Origin: Coccinella septempunctata
Lineage: Eukaryota; Arthropoda; Insecta; Coleoptera; Coccinellidae
Assembly (NCBI RefSeq): GCF_907165205.1
Contig: NC_058194.1
Location: forward strand, 24,738,856 to 24,802,855
Length of the DNA stretch: 64,000 bases
Direction of reading: 5' to 3'
Shown: one piece after another, positions 59,556-64,000 of the stretch
How positions within the stretch are numbered: the stretch's first letter is position 1
How the letters are laid out: each line of letters starts with the position of its first letter
Notes under the pieces: generated by a model
Seen by the model: the letters and a program-made list of their open reading frames with translations, nothing else
Databases searched by the model: none
What the model was told of the DNA's origin: nothing
Program-made: the position numbers and the translations under genes

Positions 59556-62500
59556 TCATCTTTTAACAGAACCAAAGCGTTTTCCTGTAGTGCGCCTTGG
59601 GTTTTTTTTCCATCTTTGGCGAAGTTGCAGCTCGGAGATGTAGTCTGTCTTCCAACGTCGCCAGAAATGCTGTGTCATTTGTTGGACTAGTTGGAAACGA
59701 TCTAGTCGATTGATTTTGACATCAGCAACATCCTCGTCTGGGGCAGCAATTAGTGTCCTGCCAATTTTGAAGTGAGCAGGAGTCAAAGGAGTTAGGTCAT
59801 TTGGATCTGAACTAAGGGGAGATAGTGGACGGGAATTTAAAATTGCCTCCACTTGACACAACAAAGTGGATAATTCCTCGAAAGAAAGAGGTGTTTTGGA
59901 CATAACTCTTTTAATATGGTGCTTGGAACCTTTGACTCCGGCTTCCCAGAGTCCACCAAAATGTGGCGAATAGGGCGGTATGAATTGCCAAGCAATATAT
60001 TGTTCAGATGAGAATCTTTTGATATTGTTGATGCTAGAAGGCATTACTCTGGCGTTGGGTAAATCGCTCATTAAATTCATTGAACTTACAACCTTATGTG
60101 TGAGGCGTGATAATAGTACTGCGCCGCAGAGCTCTAATCTTGGTATGCTGACAGTTTTTATTGGTGCCACTTTGGATTTAGCACAAAGTAATGAGACACG
60201 TATATTGCCATCTTTGTCCAAACTACGTAAATAGACGCACGCGCCGTAGGCCCTCTCTGATGAATCGCAAAACCCGTGTAGTTCGACCCTTATACAATTT
60301 TGTATTATAGCGTGCCGCGATATAGACAGGTTATTCAGTATAGGCAATTCGTGCTGAAAGGTGAGCCAAGTGCATTTTATAGATTCTGGAATAGGATCGT
60401 CCCAAGACGTCTTAGTTGACCACAATTCTTGCAATAGAATTTTGGCTAAGATTATGCAGGGACTTAGTAATCCTAGCGGATCAAATATTTTTGACACAAT
60501 GGACAAGATGGATCTCTTTGTGAAATCTTGATGCTCATGATTGATATTGATATTGTACATCAAGTTATCGTTTTGACAACACCAAGTCAAACCTAATGTT
60601 TTTGTCTTATCATTTTTAGAAAATTCGAGATTATCGCGAGCTAGGTCAGATTGAACAATATTGTGTAGAACTTCGGATGAGTTGGAGTACCATTTTCGGA
60701 GCTCGAAACAACCGCCTGTCAAAACATCGGAAACCTCGCGACATATTCGCTGCGCATCTGGAAGAGAATCCGCGCCTGTGAGCAAGTCATCTACGTAAAA
60801 ATCTTGCTTAATTATGCGAGCTATGTCTGGTTTGATATCTTGAATATCTTGGGCTAATGCGAATAAGCATCTTATGGCGAGAAAACTGGCCGAAGCTTGA
60901 CCGTAGGTGACGGTATTGAGTTCGTATGTACATAGCTCTTTTGAAGGGTTATCGCGCCATAGTATCCGCTGTAGTGGTCGCTGTATTGGGTTGACCAAAA
61001 CCTGGCGATACATTTTCGCTATATCGGCGGATATGACATATTGATATTGACGAAACCTCAATATTATGGAGAATAATTCATTTTGTAGAACCGGCCCTAT
61101 AGCTTGAATATTGTTTAGAGATATACCGTTACTAGTCGGAGCCGAAGCATCAAATACTACTCGCAGCTTTGTGGTTAGACTTGACTCTTTTAGCACGCCG
61201 TGATGAGGCATATAGTATTCTTGATCAATGGTTGGGCTGTCTACTATTGTCATATGGTTTAAATTTATGTATTCGTGCATAAACTCTCTATACATAGTTC
61301 CTAGCCTTTCGTTTCTTAGTAAACGCTTTTCTAAGGCTAGAAAGCGAAGCTTTGCCTGAGATTTTGATTCTCCCAGAACTGAAGGTTCTTGTTTGAGCGG
61401 CAAATTGACTACAAACCGTCCATCTGGATTTCTTGTCGTAGTTTCCGCGAATAACCTTTCACATAAAAGTTCATCTGGGGAAAGAATCTTCTCATTGGAC
61501 AATTCCTCTATTTCCCAAAATTTTGTGAGCGCTTGAAGTAGTTCTCGATTTAAGCTTAGATTACATGAAGCAGTTTTTGGGTTAACTATACCGAGTGGTC
61601 CGGATACGATCCATCCTAGCTTAGTTTCTTGTAAGTAGGGACCGCGTTTGCCTAAGACCAATTTATTGTTATCTAGGAGCTGCCAAAACAGATCGGCACC
61701 GATCAACATATCGACAGGACCGGGCTTATGGAATTCTGGATCGGCTAGTACTACGTGAGAAGGGATTTTAAGAACTTCAGAATTTATTGCAATACTAGGC
61801 ATTTGACTAGTTATCTCTGGTAGGATATAGCAAGTTAAATTTGTGGAAAATCTATTGACTTGGGACTTGAGTTCGATATTGCATTTAGTTTTTACGGAAG
61901 AAATGTTGTTTGCTATGCCGTATATCTCGAGATTGCTGGATTGGCCAATAACGTTCAACTTTCTTTGCAGGCGTTCCGTAATAAATGATGTTTGAGAACC
62001 GCAATCCAGAAGGGCTCTTACCGAATGCCATTTACCAAAATTGTCCGATATTGATACTCGAGCAGTTGACAGTATTGTTTGCCCTGTTGAACATTGGAGC
62101 ACGCCACTGCTCAGAACATTCGCGCTGGACGGCTCGTTATCGTTCTCGTTCGATTGCACTCTTCTGATACTATCGTCATGTAAAAGAGAGTTATGGCGAG
62201 ACCTGCATTTTTTACATGGCCCTATTTTACACTTGCTTATAGGATGCCCTTCTCGCAGGCAGTTAGCGCATATGGAAGGATTTTCTCTGACGTATTTGTT
62301 CCTTTCTATTATTGTGAAATTTAAAAATTTATTGCATTTATATATTGAATGATTTCCCTGACAAAAGGTACACGTATAGTGGTTGGAAACTAAAACTCTA
62401 GACGTTTCCTTTCTTGCACTACACATAAAATCTTTACCTGGCCTATTGGAGTTTCTATCGCGGGATTGATTGCTCTTATAATCTAATGAATCCACAAAAT

Positions 62501-63377
62501 TTGCACGCTCGCGTAAAAAACTCAAAAACTCGTCTATATCTGGCGATTCCGTTTTGTTTCGCTGGTGCCGCTCCCAATCACATAGTGAAGCGTTATCGAC
62601 TTTCTGTGATATCCAGAAAATTAATAAGCAATCCCAATTTTCGACTGATTGTCCTAACTGCTCAATAGCGCCTAAATGTCGAGAAATATTGTCAGCTAAT
62701 TGCTGTAATTTATCGCAGGAACCCTTGTGAATAGGTTCAAAAAATAGCAATGCACCTAAATGGTCGTGCAATAACTTTTTTGTATTATTGAATCTTTTGC
62801 ATAAAGTACTCCACGCTACTGTATAGTTATCTGCAGTATGTTGAATTTTCTTTATTGATGCCGCAGCAGTGCCTTCTAGCGCACCACGTAGGTAGAAGAA
62901 CTTCTGTACTGATGTGAGAGATTCGTTTTCATGTATCAAACTTTTGAAAGTATCCCTGAATTCTAGCCAATCTTCAAAGTTGCCGTTAAATTTAGGTAAC
63001 AGAATATCTGGCAACTTTATTCCTACTGATTCGGATTTATAGGAAGACTGAACATTTAATTGAGGACTGGGAAACTCGTATCGTTTCAAAAATAGCTTGG
63101 CTTTGTTAGTTAAGTCGTAGAATTTTTCTTCGAAAGCCTCTCTCTTCTCTGATTGCTCAGGTAAGGCAGTTAACGCACATGTCATTTCAATCTCGTTTTG
63201 GACATTATTGAAATTGTTATGGATGTCCAAAGTATTTTTCAACCTATCCTTAAATATAGCGATTTCAAGATCGGTTAAATTTTGTTTGCTTATTGCTTGA
63301 TCAAGGTGCTTCTGAAATGAAGTTAACGTACCGTCAATCAGAGCTCGCTTTCTTTCTAATGCGACTAATTCTGCCAT
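59556..63377 (-). CDS. BEL/Pao gag-pol polyprotein with in-frame integrase deletion
   Basis: The chosen ATG is at 63377 (MAELVALERKRALIDG); the frame opens 18 codons earlier, but those residues look like untranslated leader. About 1,273 residues are free of stops. In order: gag-like N-terminus; two zinc knuckles (CTFCQGNHSIYKC and CANCLREGHPISKC, about 62200-62385); an aspartic protease motif LLDCGSQTSFI (about 61985-62015); RT with ISADIAKMYRQV (about 61005-61040) and YVDD (about 60785-60800); the first part of RNase H (FCDSSERAYGACVYL, RLELCGA). Near 60040-60075 it jumps to the integrase end (FIPPYSPHFGGLWEAGVKGS), so the zinc-binding and first catalytic Asp regions of the integrase are missing. 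The join keeps the frame. A full element of this group would be several hundred residues longer. Confidence 0.9.
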   Translation of the reverse strand: MAELVALERKRALIDGTLTSFQKHLDQAISKQNLTDLEIAIFKDRLKNTLDIHNNFNNVQNEIEMTCALTALPEQSEKREAFEEKFYDLTNKAKLFLKRYEFPSPQLNVQSSYKSESVGIKLPDILLPKFNGNFEDWLEFRDTFKSLIHENESLTSVQKFFYLRGALEGTAAASIKKIQHTADNYTVAWSTLCKRFNNTKKLLHDHLGALLFFEPIHKGSCDKLQQLADNISRHLGAIEQLGQSVENWDCLLIFWISQKVDNASLCDWERHQRNKTESPDIDEFLSFLRERANFVDSLDYKSNQSRDRNSNRPGKDFMCSARKETSRVLVSNHYTCTFCQGNHSIYKCNKFLNFTIIERNKYVRENPSICANCLREGHPISKCKIGPCKKCRSRHNSLLHDDSIRRVQSNENDNEPSSANVLSSGVLQCSTGQTILSTARVSISDNFGKWHSVRALLDCGSQTSFITERLQRKLNVIGQSSNLEIYGIANNISSVKTKCNIELKSQVNRFSTNLTCYILPEITSQMPSIAINSEVLKIPSHVVLADPEFHKPGPVDMLIGADLFWQLLDNNKLVLGKRGPYLQETKLGWIVSGPLGIVNPKTASCNLSLNRELLQALTKFWEIEELSNEKILSPDELLCERLFAETTTRNPDGRFVVNLPLKQEPSVLGESKSQAKLRFLALEKRLLRNERLGTMYREFMHEYINLNHMTIVDSPTIDQEYYMPHHGVLKESSLTTKLRVVFDASAPTSNGISLNNIQAIGPVLQNELFSIILRFRQYQYVISADIAKMYRQVLVNPIQRPLQRILWRDNPSKELCTYELNTVTYGQASASFLAIRCLFALAQDIQDIKPDIARIIKQDFYVDDLLTGADSLPDAQRICREVSDVLTGGCFELRKWYSNSSEVLHNIVQSDLARDNLEFSKNDKTKTLGLTWCCQNDNLMYNININHEHQDFTKRSILSIVSKIFDPLGLLSPCIILAKILLQELWSTKTSWDDPIPESIKCTWLTFQHELPILNNLSISRHAIIQNCIRVELHGFCDSSERAYGACVYLRSLDKDGNIRVSLLCAKSKVAPIKTVSIPRLELCGAVLLSRLTHKVVSSMNLMSDLPNARVMPSSINNIKRFSSEQYIAWQFIPPYSPHFGGLWEAGVKGSKHHIKRVMSKTPLSFEELSTLLCQVEAILNSRPLSPLSSDPNDLTPLTPAHFKIGRTLIAAPDEDVADVKINRLDRFQLVQQMTQHFWRRWKTDYISELQLRQRWKKNPRRTTGKRFGSVKR

Positions 63378-63689
63378 TATAGAAATATTGATTTTAAATA
63401 GAAATATAGAAAAAAGACGAAATAGAGGCAATTTTATAGGGATTAGGTAGGTATATGAAAAGGAAAGGACTCACTCAGAATATGGACCTGCTAAACCTTG
63501 CTCGTCTCTAGGGATTATAGGTGCTGGAGTGGCGGCTTCGGGACGTCTCTTTGGTTGGACGATTGCCCTGCTTTCAAAATCCAGACACAGGCACTTGACT
63601 TGGCGTCGCACAATTCTCGGCTGTATTGTATTCACGTATGGAAATTATTGTAATTCCTTGATTTTCTTGAGTATCCGCTCGATGGACCA

Positions 63690-63985
63690 TGAATTTGATG
63701 GTATAGGTGGACTGTATTATAGATTTGTTGAGCACTGATTTTAAACTTATTTATTTACAGAAAAGCAAGAAATTTTATAGATATTGATACATATGTGAAT
63801 AGGTATATCGTCACGCTTGTGGTGGTGTGCGTGGGTGAATGTTTGTGAGTGTTCCATCGACGACTGACTCTGGTATTTATGTCCTTTTCGTTGGATCTGG
63901 TCTTTTTCCATCATCAAGTCGAATTGGGGCGGGAAATACCATGGTTGTTGCTAGGGGACGAAAGATCTCTGGAGCGGCGGGAACA
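63690..63985 (-). repeat. 5' LTR of the BEL/Pao element
   Basis: Same 296-bp sequence as the 3' LTR. It should hold the promoter for the minus-strand transcript. The target duplication GTGGA follows at 63986-63990, and only about 10 bp of flanking DNA remains in the window. Confidence 0.92.
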
Positions 63986-64000
63986 GTGGATATTTAAGGT

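Larger units (their letters stand above)
59082..63985 (-). mobile_element. BEL/Pao LTR retrotransposon, internally deleted, recent
   Basis: Two 296-bp LTRs, both TG...CA, flank a single minus-strand polyprotein. GTGGA lies directly outside each LTR (59077-59081 and 63986-63990), the expected 5-bp target duplication. The LTRs appear identical by eye, so the insertion is young. The primer-binding region starts TGG just inside the 5' LTR (63689 leftward). A purine-rich tract, AAGGTGGGGAGGA on the minus strand, adjoins the 3' LTR at 59378-59390. Total length 4.9 kb is short for this superfamily because part of the integrase is deleted. Confidence 0.93.

Noticed and set aside
59241..59690. 149-codon plus-strand frame over the 3' LTR
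   Set aside because: It overlaps the LTR and the end of the minus-strand polyprotein; it is an antisense shadow.
1..64000. Bacterial-type systems, CRISPR arrays, operons
   Set aside because: The DNA is clearly eukaryotic (introns, LINEs, MITEs); no spaced short direct repeats of CRISPR type were seen.

Overview
This is eukaryotic nuclear DNA from an insect, possibly a beetle (the order is a guess). It is AT-rich and almost entirely non-coding. It has GT-AG introns and is packed with animal transposons: Penelope-like, Tc1/mariner, BEL/Pao LTR, Jockey-like LINE, MITE and foldback families. No rRNA, tRNA, CRISPR array or bacterial-style operon was seen.

Host genes. On the minus strand at 4441-4750 is a first coding exon that resembles the N-terminus of LSm11 (U7 snRNP). 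On the plus strand I can chain six exons of one unidentified gene across about 28 kb: ~8364-8551, 9797-10012, 10424-10655, 25998-26078, 31547-31605 and 36392-36510. They were found from splice sites and open frames, and every exon-exon phase matches. The predicted protein is acidic, rich in Ser, Asn and Gly, and looks like a transcription regulator, but I could not name it. A weak candidate first exon at 4844-4892 would place the gene head-to-head with the LSm11-like gene. Most of the window would then be introns of this gene, filled with transposons.

Mobile DNA, left to right: a short inverted-repeat MITE (4049-4218); a ~175-bp tandem repeat (7556-8220); a foldback element (8808-9410; sister copy 33268-33825); a compound Penelope-like element (12532-17474) with an intact RT/GIY-YIG ORF, an inverted 5'-truncated partner and one 10-bp target duplication around the whole unit; a Tc1-like transposon with one nonsense codon (18925-20454); a nested foldback (22328-23210); seven 5'-truncated copies of one Jockey-like LINE (21.3, 26.7, 27.9, 36.9, 44.5, 55.3 and 56.0 kb), three with clear target duplications; a ~40-bp minisatellite (30.4-31.25 kb); two copies of a 1.17-kb terminal-inverted-repeat element (34773-35940, 40206-41379); palindromes at 38831-39111 and 42753-43847; MITEs at 41884-42130, 47247-47441 and 57245-57536; degraded LINE and transposase pieces near 49-52 kb; and a very young BEL/Pao element (59082-63985) with apparently identical LTRs and a 5-bp target duplication, whose polyprotein has lost most of its integrase in frame.

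The best targets for follow-up are the compound Penelope insertion, the in-frame-deleted BEL/Pao element, the near-perfect 1.1-kb palindrome and the unnamed transposon-filled host gene.
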